Numbered from the stretch's first letter, positions 52,781 through 62,510 are shown. The stretch is 64,000 nt of DNA from Lolliginicoccus suaedae (GCF_008312885.1 NZ_VSSO01000001.1:62001-126000), one strand, 5' to 3'. Numbers and translations are program-made. The notes: a model not told the origin generated them from the letters alone.

Positions 52781-53239
52781 ATGACAGATCAGCGCCATGA
52801 GACCGAGATCCGCAACCCTAATCCCGAGGACACCCGGCTGTGGGTGGACCGCACTGGGGTGCGCCGCTACGTGGGGCGCAGCTCGCGCGGCGCGGAGGTG
52901 CAGATCGGCTCGGTGGATGTCGAGGGCGTGTTCACCCCCGGCGAGCTGTTGAAGATCGCGCTCGCCGCGTGCTCGGGCCTGTCCTCGGACCTGCCGCTAT
53001 CGCGCCGCCTCGGCGAGACCTACGATGCCCGCATCCGGGTGACAGGCAGCCCCGATCGCGAGAACGAGGTGTATCCCGTGCTCGATGAGGTGGTGGAGCT
53101 CGATCTCAGCGAGCTCGACGAGGCTGCCCAGCAGCGCTTGCTGACGGTGGTGGAGCGGGCCATCGAGCGCAGCTGCACGGTGGGCCGTACCCTCAAAGCA
53201 GGTTCGACCATCAATCTGGCCATCGAGGGGGAATCATGA
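52781..53239 (+). CDS. OsmC family peroxide-reductase-like protein
   Basis: 152 residues from ATG 52781. The fold is recognised from FTPGELLKIALAACSGLSSDLPLSRRLG (two pieces, about 55-82) and the C-terminal IERSCTVGRTLKAGSTI. The two Cys (about 66 and 137) correspond to the redox-active pair of OsmC/Ohr proteins, which reduce organic hydroperoxides. Same place as Rv2923 next to acyP-smc. The stop overlaps the next frame by 4 nt. Confidence 0.88.
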   Translation: MTDQRHETEIRNPNPEDTRLWVDRTGVRRYVGRSSRGAEVQIGSVDVEGVFTPGELLKIALAACSGLSSDLPLSRRLGETYDARIRVTGSPDRENEVYPVLDEVVELDLSELDEAAQQRLLTVVERAIERSCTVGRTLKAGSTINLAIEGES

Positions 53240-53676
53240 CCACACCACGCCAAGGAGCAGGAGCGCCCCGATCGCGTCGTCCGGGCAACCCGCGCGCGGC
53301 GAGCCATCGCCCGAGCCAGCTGCACCGCTCTGTCGGTACTTTCGGTGCCCGCGCGCGTGCGGGGCACTCGACCACCGGGGTCACCCCGGTGCGATCCGCT
53401 GCCCCGTCCCGGCCAGGATCGACCGCCGCGCCCCAGTCGCAGGCGCCCCAGTCGCAATCGGCCCAGTCCCAGGACACCAATGCCAAGGCGCCCACCAGTG
53501 CCCCGACCCGCCCCGCATGGCTAGAAGTACGCAGCCTGGGACGGCTGGGCCCGCTGAGCATTCCTGCCGTGAGCTTCTCCCGCCCGCCCGCGCTGCCTGC
53601 GGGCCTGTCGCGCATCGCGCTGGTGCCGGGGCGGATCTTCCCGCCGCGCATCCCGCGGATCCGTCTGCGGGGCTGA
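53236..53676 (+). CDS. Disordered Pro/Ser/Arg-rich hypothetical protein
   Basis: 146 residues, ATG overlapping the osmC stop (ATGA), which is the main support. Low complexity: repeats of QSQAPQSQ, many Pro, Ser, Arg and Ala, no acidic residues to speak of. The C-terminal PGRIFPPRIPRIRLRG is strongly basic. No domain is recognised. An overlapping minus-strand frame exists but lacks context. Could bind nucleic acid or be a non-conserved lineage gene. Confidence 0.5.
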   Translation: MTTPRQGAGAPRSRRPGNPRAASHRPSQLHRSVGTFGARARAGHSTTGVTPVRSAAPSRPGSTAAPQSQAPQSQSAQSQDTNAKAPTSAPTRPAWLEVRSLGRLGPLSIPAVSFSRPPALPAGLSRIALVPGRIFPPRIPRIRLRG

Positions 53677-53775
53677 TCGGGAAGTCACCGATACCGGTGG
53701 TTCACCAGCGCGCAAGCAGGCTGTTGGCGGCGCGTGGTTTGTGGTTCTGTCGGTGCCAGCGTCCATAATGGCGGC

Positions 53776-54045
53776 ATGGTGCGATTGACAGCATGGGTGC
53801 ATGGCCGGGTGCAGGGCGTGGGGTTCCGTTGGTGGACCCGCGCCCGCGCGCTCGAGCTTGGCCTCACCGGTCATGCCACCAACCAGCGCGACGGCCGTGT
53901 TCTCGTCGTGGCGGAGGGGCCCCGGCAGGATTGCGAGACGCTGCTCGGCCTGCTGCGCTCCGGCACCACTCCTGGATCGGTGAGCGTGGTCGTCGAGTCG
54001 TGGGACGAGCCTCGCGGTGATCTCGTGGGCTTCGAGGAGCGGTAG
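53776..54045 (+). CDS. acyP: Acylphosphatase
   Basis: Hydrolyses acyl phosphates. 89 residues from ATG 53776. The motif [20 protein letters not shown] (about residues 9-28) contains the phosphate-binding Arg, and [11 protein letters not shown] the catalytic Asn. It directly precedes smc, as in mycobacteria. Confidence 0.93.
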   Translation: MVRLTAWVHGRVQGVGFRWWTRARALELGLTGHATNQRDGRVLVVAEGPRQDCETLLGLLRSGTTPGSVSVVVESWDEPRGDLVGFEER

Positions 54046-54053
54046 GCGCTGCC

Positions 54054-57000
54054 GTGCATCTGAAATCACTCACGCTGCGGGGCTTCAAGTCCTTCGCATC
54101 GGCCACCACGCTGCAGTTCGAGCCTGGAATCACGTGCGTGGTCGGCCCGAACGGCTCGGGCAAGTCGAACGTGGTCGATGCGCTGTCGTGGGTGATGGGG
54201 GAGCAGGGCGCGAAGGCCCTGCGCGGCGGCAAGATGCAGGACGTGATCTTCGCCGGCACGGCGGGCCGGGGCGCGCTGGGTCGCGCCGAGGTGACGCTGA
54301 CCATCGACAACTCCGACGGGGCGCTGCCGATCGACTACACGGAGGTGTCGATCACGCGGCGGGTGTTCCGCGACGGTGCCAGCGAGTACGAGATCAACGG
54401 CGCGAGCTGCCGCCTCATGGACATCCAGGAGCTGCTCAGCGATTCCGGGATCGGCCGCGAGATGCACGTGATCGTCGGGCAGGGCCAGCTCTCCCAGATA
54501 CTTGAATCCCGGCCCGAGGACCTGCGCGCCTACATCGAGGAGGCCGCAGGCGTCCTCAAGCACCGCCGCCGCAAGGAGAAGGCCGTGCGCAAGCTCAACG
54601 CGATGCAGGCCAACCTCGCGCGGCTGACGGACCTGACCGCCGAGCTGCGGCGCCAGCTCAAGCCCCTTGCCCGGCAGGCGGATGTCGCGCGGCGGGCCCA
54701 GGTGATCCAGGCGGACCTGCGCGACGCGCGATTGCGTATCGCCGCTGATGATGTGGTGCGTCGCCGGGCTGAGCTCGCCGATCAGCAGCGCAACGAGGAC
54801 CGCGCCCGCGATCGCGCCCGAGAGGTGAAGGAACGGCTCGACGAGACAGCCGCGCGGACCACCACGCTCGAGGAGCAGGTCGAATCGATCACTCCGCGCG
54901 CCGAGGAAGCATCGCAGGCGTGGTTCCGGCTGTCGGCCATGTCGGAGCGGGTCAGCTCCACTATGCAGATCGCGCGGGAGCGGGCCCGCCACCTCGAGTC
55001 CGGCGGAGCGATGCATCGCGGCCAGGACCCCGAGATCCTCGAGGAGCAGGCCGAGCAGGCCGCCGAGCAGGAGCTCGAGCTCGCTGAGACCGTCGCGATG
55101 GCCGAGGCCGCGCTCGAGACGGCCCGCGACGAGCTCGCCCGCTGCGAGGACGAGGCCGCGGAGGCGGAGCGGGAGCATCTGAGCGCGGTGCGCTCCATCG
55201 CTGATCGCCGCGAGGGTCTCGCCAGGCTCGCTGGCAAGGTGGAGAACCTGCGTACCCGCGCGGAGTCCTTCGACGGGGAGATCGCCCGCTTCGACGACCG
55301 CATCGATACCGCCATGCAGCGCCAGCACGATGCGGAGCAGCAGGTGGAGGACGCGCTCGCCCGGCTCGAGGAGCTCGAGGCCAGCGAGCACACCCTCGAC
55401 CGGCAGCACGAGCGCGCCGCGGCATCGCTGGCGAAGGCCGAGGAGCGCGTGGCCGGGCTGCGGGCCGCCGAGCGCGAGGCCGGGCACGAGGTCGTGTCGC
55501 TGCGATCACGCATCGAGACGCTGGCGGCATCGCTGCGCCGTGGTGACGCCCCCGCCTGGCTGGTCCAGCACCATGACGGTGCCCTCGGCCCGCGCCTGAC
55601 CGACATCATCGAGCCGCGACCAGGCTTCGAGACTGCCATCGCTGCGGCCCTCGGCACGGCTGCCGACGCGCTCACCTGCGAGACGCCCGCCGATGCGGAG
55701 TCCGCGCTCGCCGCGCTGCGCGCCGCCGACCGCGGCCGCGCTGTTATCCTCCACGCGCACGATGCTCGTGGCAACGAGGATGAACCACCACTGCCCGCCG
55801 GTGCCTGGTGGGCGCATCAGCTCGCTACCGTGCCCAACGAGTACCTCCCGGCCCTGCGCTCCAGGCTCGGTCGCGCCCTCGTGGTGCAGGACGAGGAGCT
55901 GATCCCGCAGCTGCTGGCCGATCACCCCGACGCCCGCCTCGTCACCATGAGCGGAGAGGCCCGCGGCACGGCCTGGATCGAGGGAGGAACCAGCCAGGCG
56001 CCCTCCGCCCTCGAGATCCAGGCCGGGATCGACACCGCCACCGAATCGCTCGAATCCGCCGCGCAGCGAGCGGAAGAGCTCGCGGCGACCCTCGCCGGAG
56101 CCGTCGACGACCTCGAGAACCGGCGATCTACCCTCACCGAGGCCCACGCGGCGCTCACTGCAAACGATTCCGCGATCGTGCAGGTGCAAGAGGAGCTCGC
56201 CCGCCACGGGCACGCCGCCCGTGTTGCCAGCGCCGAGCGGGATCACCTCCTGCAGCAGCGCATCCGGGCCGAGTCCGAGCATGCGGCCCTGCTTGGCGAG
56301 CTCACCGACCACGAGGAACGCCTGCGACGCGCCCAGGGCGAGAGCGACGACACCCCCGACGAGACCGGCACAGCGGAGCGCCGCGAGATCGCCGCCCATG
56401 CGCTCGCCACCGCGCGCGCCACCGAGATCGATGCACGGCTCGCCGCCCGCACCGCCGAGGAGCGAGCCGGGGCACTGCGCGGCAAGGCCGAATCCCTCCG
56501 CAGGGCCGCGCGCGCCGAGCGGGAGGCCCGCGCCCGCGCCGCGCAGGCCCACCAGCGCCGCCATGCCGCAGCGGAGGTAGCGCGCGTCATCGGTGAGTCC
56601 GCCGAGCAGCTCGGGGCTCGGCTCGCCGTCGCGGTCGAGGCAGCGGCTGGCCACCGCACCGAGCTCGCGCGGCAGCGCGATGATGCCAGTGCCGCGTTGA
56701 ACCGCGAGCGGGAACAGCGGCACGCGCTGACCGTGGAGCTCGGCAGGCTCACCGACGCTGCCCACAAGGACGAGATCGCCCGCGCCGAGTCCGCGCTGCG
56801 CGCCCAGCAGCTCGAGGAGACGGTGCTCGAGCAGTTCGGCATCGCCGCCGACGACCTCATCGGCGAGTACGGCCCCGACGTCGCGTTGCCGCCCTCGGCG
56901 CTCGAGATGCGCGAGTACGAGCTCGCCCGCGAGCGTGGCGAGTCCGTCAGCAAGCCGCAGCCCATGCCATACGACCGGGCCAGCCAGCAACGGCGATTGA

Positions 57001-57686
57001 AAGCAGCGGAGAAGGACCTCGCCACCCTCGGCAAGGTCAACCCGCTCGCCCTCGAGGAGTTCGCGGCCCTCGAGGAGCGGTACAACTTCCTCGCCACCCA
57101 GCTCGAGGATGTCAAGGCCGCCCGCAAGGACCTCCTCGATGTGGTCGACGATGTCGATCAGCGCATCCTGCAACTGTTCACCGACGCTTACAACGACGTG
57201 GAGCGCGAGTTCGTCACGGTCTTCGCCACGCTGTTCCCCGGCGGCGAGGGACGCCTGGTCCTCACCGACCCCGATGACATGCTGGCCACCGGCATCGAGG
57301 TCGAGGCGCGCCCGCCGGGCAAGAAGGTCAAGCGCCTCTCCCTGCTCTCGGGCGGCGAGAAATCACTGACCGCGGTCGCGATGCTCGTCGCGATCTTCCG
57401 GGCGAGGCCCTCGCCGTTCTACGTCATGGACGAGGTGGAGGCCGCGCTCGATGACACGAACCTGCGTCGGTTGATCAACCTTTTCGAGCAGCTGCGCGAG
57501 ACCTCGCAGTTGATCGTCATCACTCACCAGAAGCCCACCATGGAGATCGCTGACGCGCTGTATGGCGTGACGATGCGCGGGGACGGCATCACCACCGTGC
57601 TATCCCAGCGGTTGCGCGGGCAGCCGCTGGGTAGCCGGGCGGGCAAGGGCGCGCCGGAGGATTCCGCGCCCAACGTCGTTGCCTGA
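54054..57686 (+). CDS. smc: Chromosome partition ATPase SMC
   Basis: 1210 residues from a GTG at 54054. Organises and separates replicated chromosomes with ScpA/ScpB. The N-terminal ATPase half has LRGFKSFA and Walker A GPNGSGKSN (about 32-40). Long coiled coils rich in Glu, Arg and Ala lie at about 170-500 and 660-1000, around a hinge (about 505-650, PAWLVQHHDGALGPRL). The C-terminal half has LLSGGEKSLTAVAMLVA and FYVMDEVEAALDD. In mycobacteria ftsY and ffh follow; here they do not. Confidence 0.95.
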   Translation: MHLKSLTLRGFKSFASATTLQFEPGITCVVGPNGSGKSNVVDALSWVMGEQGAKALRGGKMQDVIFAGTAGRGALGRAEVTLTIDNSDGALPIDYTEVSITRRVFRDGASEYEINGASCRLMDIQELLSDSGIGREMHVIVGQGQLSQILESRPEDLRAYIEEAAGVLKHRRRKEKAVRKLNAMQANLARLTDLTAELRRQLKPLARQADVARRAQVIQADLRDARLRIAADDVVRRRAELADQQRNEDRARDRAREVKERLDETAARTTTLEEQVESITPRAEEASQAWFRLSAMSERVSSTMQIARERARHLESGGAMHRGQDPEILEEQAEQAAEQELELAETVAMAEAALETARDELARCEDEAAEAEREHLSAVRSIADRREGLARLAGKVENLRTRAESFDGEIARFDDRIDTAMQRQHDAEQQVEDALARLEELEASEHTLDRQHERAAASLAKAEERVAGLRAAEREAGHEVVSLRSRIETLAASLRRGDAPAWLVQHHDGALGPRLTDIIEPRPGFETAIAAALGTAADALTCETPADAESALAALRAADRGRAVILHAHDARGNEDEPPLPAGAWWAHQLATVPNEYLPALRSRLGRALVVQDEELIPQLLADHPDARLVTMSGEARGTAWIEGGTSQAPSALEIQAGIDTATESLESAAQRAEELAATLAGAVDDLENRRSTLTEAHAALTANDSAIVQVQEELARHGHAARVASAERDHLLQQRIRAESEHAALLGELTDHEERLRRAQGESDDTPDETGTAERREIAAHALATARATEIDARLAARTAEERAGALRGKAESLRRAARAEREARARAAQAHQRRHAAAEVARVIGESAEQLGARLAVAVEAAAGHRTELARQRDDASAALNREREQRHALTVELGRLTDAAHKDEIARAESALRAQQLEETVLEQFGIAADDLIGEYGPDVALPPSALEMREYELARERGESVSKPQPMPYDRASQQRRLKAAEKDLATLGKVNPLALEEFAALEERYNFLATQLEDVKAARKDLLDVVDDVDQRILQLFTDAYNDVEREFVTVFATLFPGGEGRLVLTDPDDMLATGIEVEARPPGKKVKRLSLLSGGEKSLTAVAMLVAIFRARPSPFYVMDEVEAALDDTNLRRLINLFEQLRETSQLIVITHQKPTMEIADALYGVTMRGDGITTVLSQRLRGQPLGSRAGKGAPEDSAPNVVA

Positions 57687-57780
57687 CGACCATGCCAACT
57701 AGTGTTGATAGCGACACGAGCCCCAGCCGGAGCGGCCCCGCGCAGGCTGGCCTGCCGAATCGGAAGCGTGGTGTGCAAGA

Positions 57781-58512
57781 GTGGCAGACATGAGGACGCC
57801 CGAGCCGGGATCACGGCCCCCCATGCGTCGCCGGGGCGAGACCTACGCCGAGTACGCCAAGCGCATCCCGCGGCCGATCAAGTCCGAGGACTACGTCCGC
57901 GAGATCGACGAGCTCGCCGCCGAGCCACCGATCACCACTGATCGCATCTGGACGATCCCTAACTCGCTCAGCATGCTGCGGCTCGCGGGCGTTCCCGTCT
58001 TCCTCGTGCTGCTGCTCGTCTACCAGCTCGATGCGTGGGCGCTGTGGGTGCTGATCTTCAGCGGGATCAGCGACTGGCTCGATGGCAAGCTCGCCCGGCT
58101 GCTCAACCAGACCTCGAAGCTCGGGGCGATCCTCGATCCGCTCGCCGACCGGCTCTACATGTTCGTCATTCCCATCGCGTTCGCGTGGCGCGAGTTCATC
58201 CCCTGGTGGGTGGTCGCGCTGCTCGTCGGCCGCGACGTCATCCTCGCATCGATGGTGCCGTTCGTCCGGGGCCGCGGTGTGGACTCGCTGCCCGTGACGT
58301 ATCTGGGCAAGGCCGCGACGTTTGCCCTCATGTATGCCTTCCCGGTGATCCTCGCGGCGCAGGGGACGAGCACGTTCGCCTCGATCATGGAGCCGATCGG
58401 GCATGCCATGCTCATCTGGGGACTCTTCCTGTACCTGTGGACGATGGTGCTGTATGTGGTGCAGGTGCGGTTGCTCGTGCGCGCCTATCCACGGCTCCGG
58501 GCAGGGCGCTAG
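57781..58512 (+). CDS. pgsA: CDP-alcohol phosphatidyltransferase
   Basis: 243 residues. The family signature DG-x2-AR-x8-G-x3-D-x3-D is seen as DGKLARLLNQTSKLGAILDP continuing to LADR (about 100-123), with all four Asp. About five helices follow. The cytoplasmic N-terminal extension of 55 residues is polar. By synteny it matches PgsA2 (Rv1822) of M. tuberculosis; the product is phosphatidylglycerophosphate or another phosphatidyl alcohol. GTG start at 57781. Confidence 0.9.
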   Translation: MADMRTPEPGSRPPMRRRGETYAEYAKRIPRPIKSEDYVREIDELAAEPPITTDRIWTIPNSLSMLRLAGVPVFLVLLLVYQLDAWALWVLIFSGISDWLDGKLARLLNQTSKLGAILDPLADRLYMFVIPIAFAWREFIPWWVVALLVGRDVILASMVPFVRGRGVDSLPVTYLGKAATFALMYAFPVILAAQGTSTFASIMEPIGHAMLIWGLFLYLWTMVLYVVQVRLLVRAYPRLRAGR

Positions 58513-58521
58513 AGACTAGCG

Positions 58522-59376
58522 ATGCCTGATCCCGCGCCCCGCTCGCCCGAGCCCTCGCTGCTGCGTGCCCTGCTCACCCACCACCTCGATCCTGGCTATG
58601 CCGCTGCGCGCGCACGGGCACAGCACGGGAAGGGCCGGAGCAGGCATCGCCTGGCGGACCTGGCATGGCTGGTTGTCGGCGCGTTCCTCATCGGCATCGC
58701 GCTCGGCGGCGCGCGAGGCTGGGCCGAGCAGCGGGCGCCCGACACCGAGCTCTTGCTCACCACCCTGCGAGCGGAGGCGCGCGAGGCCAGCGCCCGGGTC
58801 GATGCGCTTGCCAGCGAGCGTGACCAGCTCGCCGCGGAGATCGCCGAATCCCGTTCCCGGCTCGCGGATCTCGGCGGACCGGCGGGCCGCGCCATCGATG
58901 AGCTGGCTCTCATCGAGCACGCCGTCGCCGCGACCCCGGTGGAGGGGGCCGGCATCGAGATCGACCTCTCCGAGCCCGACGGCGCCAACGCCATCACGAG
59001 CACGGATCGTCTTGCCGCCCGCCGCAACACCCTGCTCGATCGGGACCTGCAGATCGTGGTGAACGCGCTGTGGGCATCGGGCGCGGACGCCATCTCAGTG
59101 GATGGGGTGCGCATCGGCGCGCATACCGCTATACGCCAGGCTGGTCGTGCCATCCTGGTGGACAATCACGTCATCAGCGAGCCCTACGTCATCTCCGCGA
59201 TCGGGGAGCCACGAAGCCTGCAGTCGTCATTCATCGCCAGTGGCGCGTATGTGCGGATGTCCGGGCTTGGCCAGCTCTACGGGATCGGGTTCGCCGTTCG
59301 CGACGCGGACCATCTCGAGCTGCCGGGCGCCTCGGTCCGCGAGCTGCGGGTCGCGCAGCAGAAGGAGGCACCGTGA
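58522..59376 (+). CDS. DUF881 membrane protein (first)
   Basis: 284 residues: one transmembrane helix (about 45-65), a coiled coil (about 78-120, TLRAEAREASARVDALASER), then the DUF881 domain with VNALWASGADAISVDGVRI. DUF881 proteins are predicted extracytoplasmic in Gram-positive bacteria and occur beside sbp. It is coupled to the next gene through a 4-nt overlap. Confidence 0.87.
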   Translation: MPDPAPRSPEPSLLRALLTHHLDPGYAAARARAQHGKGRSRHRLADLAWLVVGAFLIGIALGGARGWAEQRAPDTELLLTTLRAEAREASARVDALASERDQLAAEIAESRSRLADLGGPAGRAIDELALIEHAVAATPVEGAGIEIDLSEPDGANAITSTDRLAARRNTLLDRDLQIVVNALWASGADAISVDGVRIGAHTAIRQAGRAILVDNHVISEPYVISAIGEPRSLQSSFIASGAYVRMSGLGQLYGIGFAVRDADHLELPGASVRELRVAQQKEAP

Positions 59377-59705
59377 TCGGTGTTATCGCTCTCATCGCCG
59401 GCGTCGTGCTAGGGGTCTATTTGAGCCCTGACGTTCCGGCCGGCATACAGCCCTACTTGCCGATCGCGGTGGTGGCCGCGCTCGATGCGCTCTTCGGGGG
59501 CCTGCGTGCCTATTTCGATGGCCTGTTCGATTCCAAGGTCTTCGTCGTGTCCTTCCTGTTCAATGTCACGATCGCTGCCTTGCTGGTCTATCTCGGCGAT
59601 CTCCTCGGGGTGGGCGCGCAGTTGTCGACGGCAGTCCTTGTTGTCCTCGGTATCCGCATCTTCGGCAATGCGGCCTCGATCCGCCGCGGGGTGTTCGGTG
59701 CCTGA
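59373..59705 (+). CDS. sbp: Small basic protein family (DUF1290)
   Basis: 110 residues from a GTG at 59373 with AGGAGG upstream, overlapping the preceding stop. Three to four transmembrane helices with the family sequence PYLPIAVVAALDALFGGLRA and KVFVVSFLFNVTIAALLVYL. Found between two DUF881 genes, as in mycobacteria (Rv1824). Function unknown; the trio is a conserved membrane module linked to division clusters. Confidence 0.9.
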   Translation: MIGVIALIAGVVLGVYLSPDVPAGIQPYLPIAVVAALDALFGGLRAYFDGLFDSKVFVVSFLFNVTIAALLVYLGDLLGVGAQLSTAVLVVLGIRIFGNAASIRRGVFGA

Positions 59706-60426
59706 TCGCGCGGCCCGGAAGCGCAAGCGCGGGCGCAGAGCCGTGTTCTCCGTCCTCGCCGTCGTGTTCTGCGTCGTCCTGGGCGTGGCGATCACCGCGC
59801 AGGTGCGCACCGTGGGGAGCGACGATGTCCTCGACGGGATGCGGCAGCAGGATCTCCTCGAGCTGCTCGATCAGCTCAATGCGACCGAGGCGGAGAACCG
59901 TGCGGAGATCGAGGCGCTCGAGGAGACCCTCGCGGGGATCATCGCCTCGGGCAGCGATGGCGAGGCCGCTCTCGAGCAGGCGCTGGCCCAGCGCGACGCG
60001 CTTGCCATCCAGGCGGGCATCGTCGCTGCCCGGGGCCCCGGCGTGGTGCTGATCATCCGCGACCCCCGCAACGCCGTTGGCGCCGAGGTCCTGCTCGATC
60101 AGGTGCAGGAGCTACGGGCAGCGGGCGCGGAGGCGATCCAGGTGGCGAGCAGCGACGGAACGGGGGTGCGGGTGGGCACGAGCACCTGGTTCACGGGCCC
60201 GGGCGGGCGCATCGTGGCGGAGGGCGTCGAGCTCGCGGCTCCCTACGTGGTCACCGCGATCGGAGATCCTGATACGCTCGCAGCCGCGCTCGACATTCCC
60301 GGCGGGGCGATAGACACGGTGGCCCGCAATGGCGGTAGGTTGACCATCGAGAAGCGCGACGAGGTCGTGGTCGACATCGTGCGGGAGCTGCCCGGGGCAC
60401 TCGATGCCCGGCCCGGCGGCCCGTGA
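59698..60426 (+). CDS. DUF881 membrane protein (second)
   Basis: 242 residues from a GTG at 59698, overlapping sbp by 8 nt. A basic N-terminus (RAARKRKRGRR), one helix (about 15-35), a short coiled coil (about 48-80) and the DUF881 domain with GPGVVLIIRDPRNAVGAEVL and ITAIG-like VVTAIGDPDTLAAAL. A paralogue of the first DUF881 gene; probably in one complex with the small basic protein. Confidence 0.88.
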   Translation: MPDRAARKRKRGRRAVFSVLAVVFCVVLGVAITAQVRTVGSDDVLDGMRQQDLLELLDQLNATEAENRAEIEALEETLAGIIASGSDGEAALEQALAQRDALAIQAGIVAARGPGVVLIIRDPRNAVGAEVLLDQVQELRAAGAEAIQVASSDGTGVRVGTSTWFTGPGGRIVAEGVELAAPYVVTAIGDPDTLAAALDIPGGAIDTVARNGGRLTIEKRDEVVVDIVRELPGALDARPGGP

Positions 60427-60525
60427 GCGGTGGGAGCCGGCGATGATCGCGCGAGCACCTCTTTGTCCGTCGCGGCCGATGCGCGGCGGATGCACGCAAA
60501 CAGTGTGGATGGAAGGAAGACGCAA

Positions 60526-60933
60526 GTGACCGAGGCCAGCCTCCCCGAGGACCTGCGGTATACCCGCGAGCACGAGTGGGTCCGCAAGTCCGGGGAATCG
60601 ACGGTCCGTATCGGCATCACGGACTACGCGCAGCGCCAGCTCAACGATGTCGTCTTCGTGCAGCTTCCCGAGGTGGGCGATGAGGTGACCGCGGGGGAGC
60701 CGTTCGGCGAGGTCGAGTCGACCAAGAGCGTCTCTGACATCTTCGCGCCGCTCACCGGTACTATCTCCGCGCTCAACGATGCTCTCGTCGACGCCCCGGA
60801 GCTAGTGAACACCGACCCCTACTCGGACGGCTGGCTCGTCGAGATCGCCGTCGCCGACGCGGGAGCGCTCGATGACGAGCTCGCGGGGATGCTCGGCGCG
60901 GCCGAGTACCGCGGGATCAGCGGCGACGAGTGA
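60526..60933 (+). CDS. gcvH: Glycine cleavage system H protein
   Basis: 135 residues from a GTG at 60526 (GGAAGGAAG upstream). Carries the lipoyl arm of the glycine cleavage complex; FGEVESTKSVSDIFAPLTG contains the lipoylated Lys67. The P subunit gene is expected just right of the window, behind the glycine riboswitch. Confidence 0.95.
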   Translation: MTEASLPEDLRYTREHEWVRKSGESTVRIGITDYAQRQLNDVVFVQLPEVGDEVTAGEPFGEVESTKSVSDIFAPLTGTISALNDALVDAPELVNTDPYSDGWLVEIAVADAGALDDELAGMLGAAEYRGISGDE

Positions 60934-61187
60934 GTTCCCCAAGTACATTTCGGATTAACTTTCGCTGAGGATCGCGGAAAACTCGCGCAAGCGCTCCGCA
61001 TGGCTGTGCCAACAAGGTACGGTCGAACCTAGCGTCGGTGGGCCCGCGACACCACGGGCCGGATCGGCAGCCGGGGATTGTGCAGCGGAACTGTGAGACA
61101 GCGGAAAGCGGTCGGGGATCGACTGGACCCCCGGCCCGCGCGACACTCGGTCGTGGTGCCACAAGGCAAGTAGAAAGAGGAGATACG

Positions 61188-61670
61188 GTGAGCGACAACC
61201 AGAACAATCCGGCCTTCGAGGGAGCGTCGGCGGAGACCACATCGGTATTCCGTGCGGATTTTCTGCGCGAGCTCGATGCAACCGGCCATGCTCCTGAGCC
61301 GCAGGTTTCCGGCATCGAGAGCCTTCCAGCCGGATCGGCGCTGCTCGTGGTCAAGCGTGGACCAAACGCCGGTTCGCGCTTCCTGCTCGACGAGGCGACC
61401 ACCTCGGCGGGCCGCCACCCGGATAGCGACATCTTCCTCGATGACGTCACCGTGAGCCGTCGGCACGCGGAGTTCCGCCGCGAGAACGGTGCCTTCCAGG
61501 TTGTCGATGTCGGTAGCCTCAACGGCACCTATGTCAATCGCGAGCCGGTGGATGCTGCTGTCCTGGCCAACGGTGACGAGGTCCAGATCGGCAAGTTCCG
61601 GCTCGTATTCCTCTCCGGCCCCAAGCCCGCGGGATCGGAGGAGCCCGCTGCAGGAGCGGGCAGCCAGTGA
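61188..61670 (+). CDS. garA: GarA/OdhI FHA-domain regulator
   Basis: 160 residues from a GTG at 61188 (GAGGAG upstream). The N-terminal ETTSVF (residues 16-21) is the phospho-switch recognised by the serine/threonine kinases PknB/PknG. The FHA domain (about 50-130) has SAGRHPDSDIFL, VSRRHAEF and GSLNGTYVN. In mycobacteria GarA binds and controls 2-oxoglutarate dehydrogenase and glutamate dehydrogenase according to phosphorylation. The stop overlaps ftsR by 4 nt. Confidence 0.95.
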   Translation: MSDNQNNPAFEGASAETTSVFRADFLRELDATGHAPEPQVSGIESLPAGSALLVVKRGPNAGSRFLLDEATTSAGRHPDSDIFLDDVTVSRRHAEFRRENGAFQVVDVGSLNGTYVNREPVDAAVLANGDEVQIGKFRLVFLSGPKPAGSEEPAAGAGSQ

Positions 61671-62371
61671 CCGCAGCGGGGAATCCCCTGCAGGGCGCAG
61701 GTCTATCCATCGGGGCGGTGCTGGATCAGCTTCGCCCCGATTTCCCTGACGTCACGATCTCCAAGATTCGCTTCCTGGAGTCGGAAGGCTTGATCAGTCC
61801 GCAGCGCACGCCGTCGGGATACCGGCGGTTCGGCGCGGCGGACTGCGATCGGCTTCGCTTCATCCTCACCGCGCAGCGGGACCACTACCTGCCGCTGAAA
61901 GTGATCCGTGAGCAGCTCGATGCCATCGATCGGGGATCCACTCCCGAGGGGCCCGTCGTTCGCCTGCCGCGCACGTTCGCCTCGAGCGAGGGCGCGGGGG
62001 AGTCCTCGAGGGTGAGCCGCGCGGAACTGCTGCGGCGTACTGGCGCCGACGAGACGTTCCTCGACGGCATCATCGGCGCCGGCTACGTCAAGGCGGGAAC
62101 CGCCGGCTACTTCGATGCGGATGCGGTGACGTTGGTCCGTGCCGCGCGGTCGATGGCTGAGTTCGGGATCGATGCGCGGCACCTGCGGTCGTTCCGCATG
62201 GCAGCCGAGCGCCAGGCGGACTTGCTGGCGCAGATAGCGAGCCCGATCGCGCGCGGCCGCGAGGAAGGTGCCCGCGACCGTGCCGAGGAGATGGTGCTGG
62301 AGCTGTGCTCGCTGCTCGTCACCGCGCATGCCGCGCTCCTGAAGTCCGCTGCGCGGGATGCGCTGCACTAG
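61667..62371 (+). CDS. ftsR: MerR-family regulator FtsR (Rv1828-like)
   Basis: 234 residues from a GTG at 61667. An N-terminal winged helix (about 15-75) has ISKIRFLESEGLISPQRTPS and YRRFGAADCDRLRFIL, then a longer effector region with a helix-rich RAARSMAEFGIDARHLRSFR. Corynebacterial FtsR activates ftsZ. Context garA-ftsR-DUF151-mcdR matches mycobacteria. Confidence 0.9.
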   Translation: MTAAGNPLQGAGLSIGAVLDQLRPDFPDVTISKIRFLESEGLISPQRTPSGYRRFGAADCDRLRFILTAQRDHYLPLKVIREQLDAIDRGSTPEGPVVRLPRTFASSEGAGESSRVSRAELLRRTGADETFLDGIIGAGYVKAGTAGYFDADAVTLVRAARSMAEFGIDARHLRSFRMAAERQADLLAQIASPIARGREEGARDRAEEMVLELCSLLVTAHAALLKSAARDALH

Positions 62372-62510
62372 CGGGGAGCACACGTGCACGAGGGTCGCGC
62401 GATCGTGACGGATCGGTGCGGCACCCGTGCGGCCATCGCGACCACGTTCCCATAGACTTGGTGGTAGCGCTCCGTTCCAGAGCCGGACGTGCACAGGAGA
62501 GGCGGTTGAA

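Noticed and set aside
55506-57173. 555-residue minus-strand frame in smc
   Set aside because: Shadow of the SMC coiled coil; no start context and no recognisable domain.
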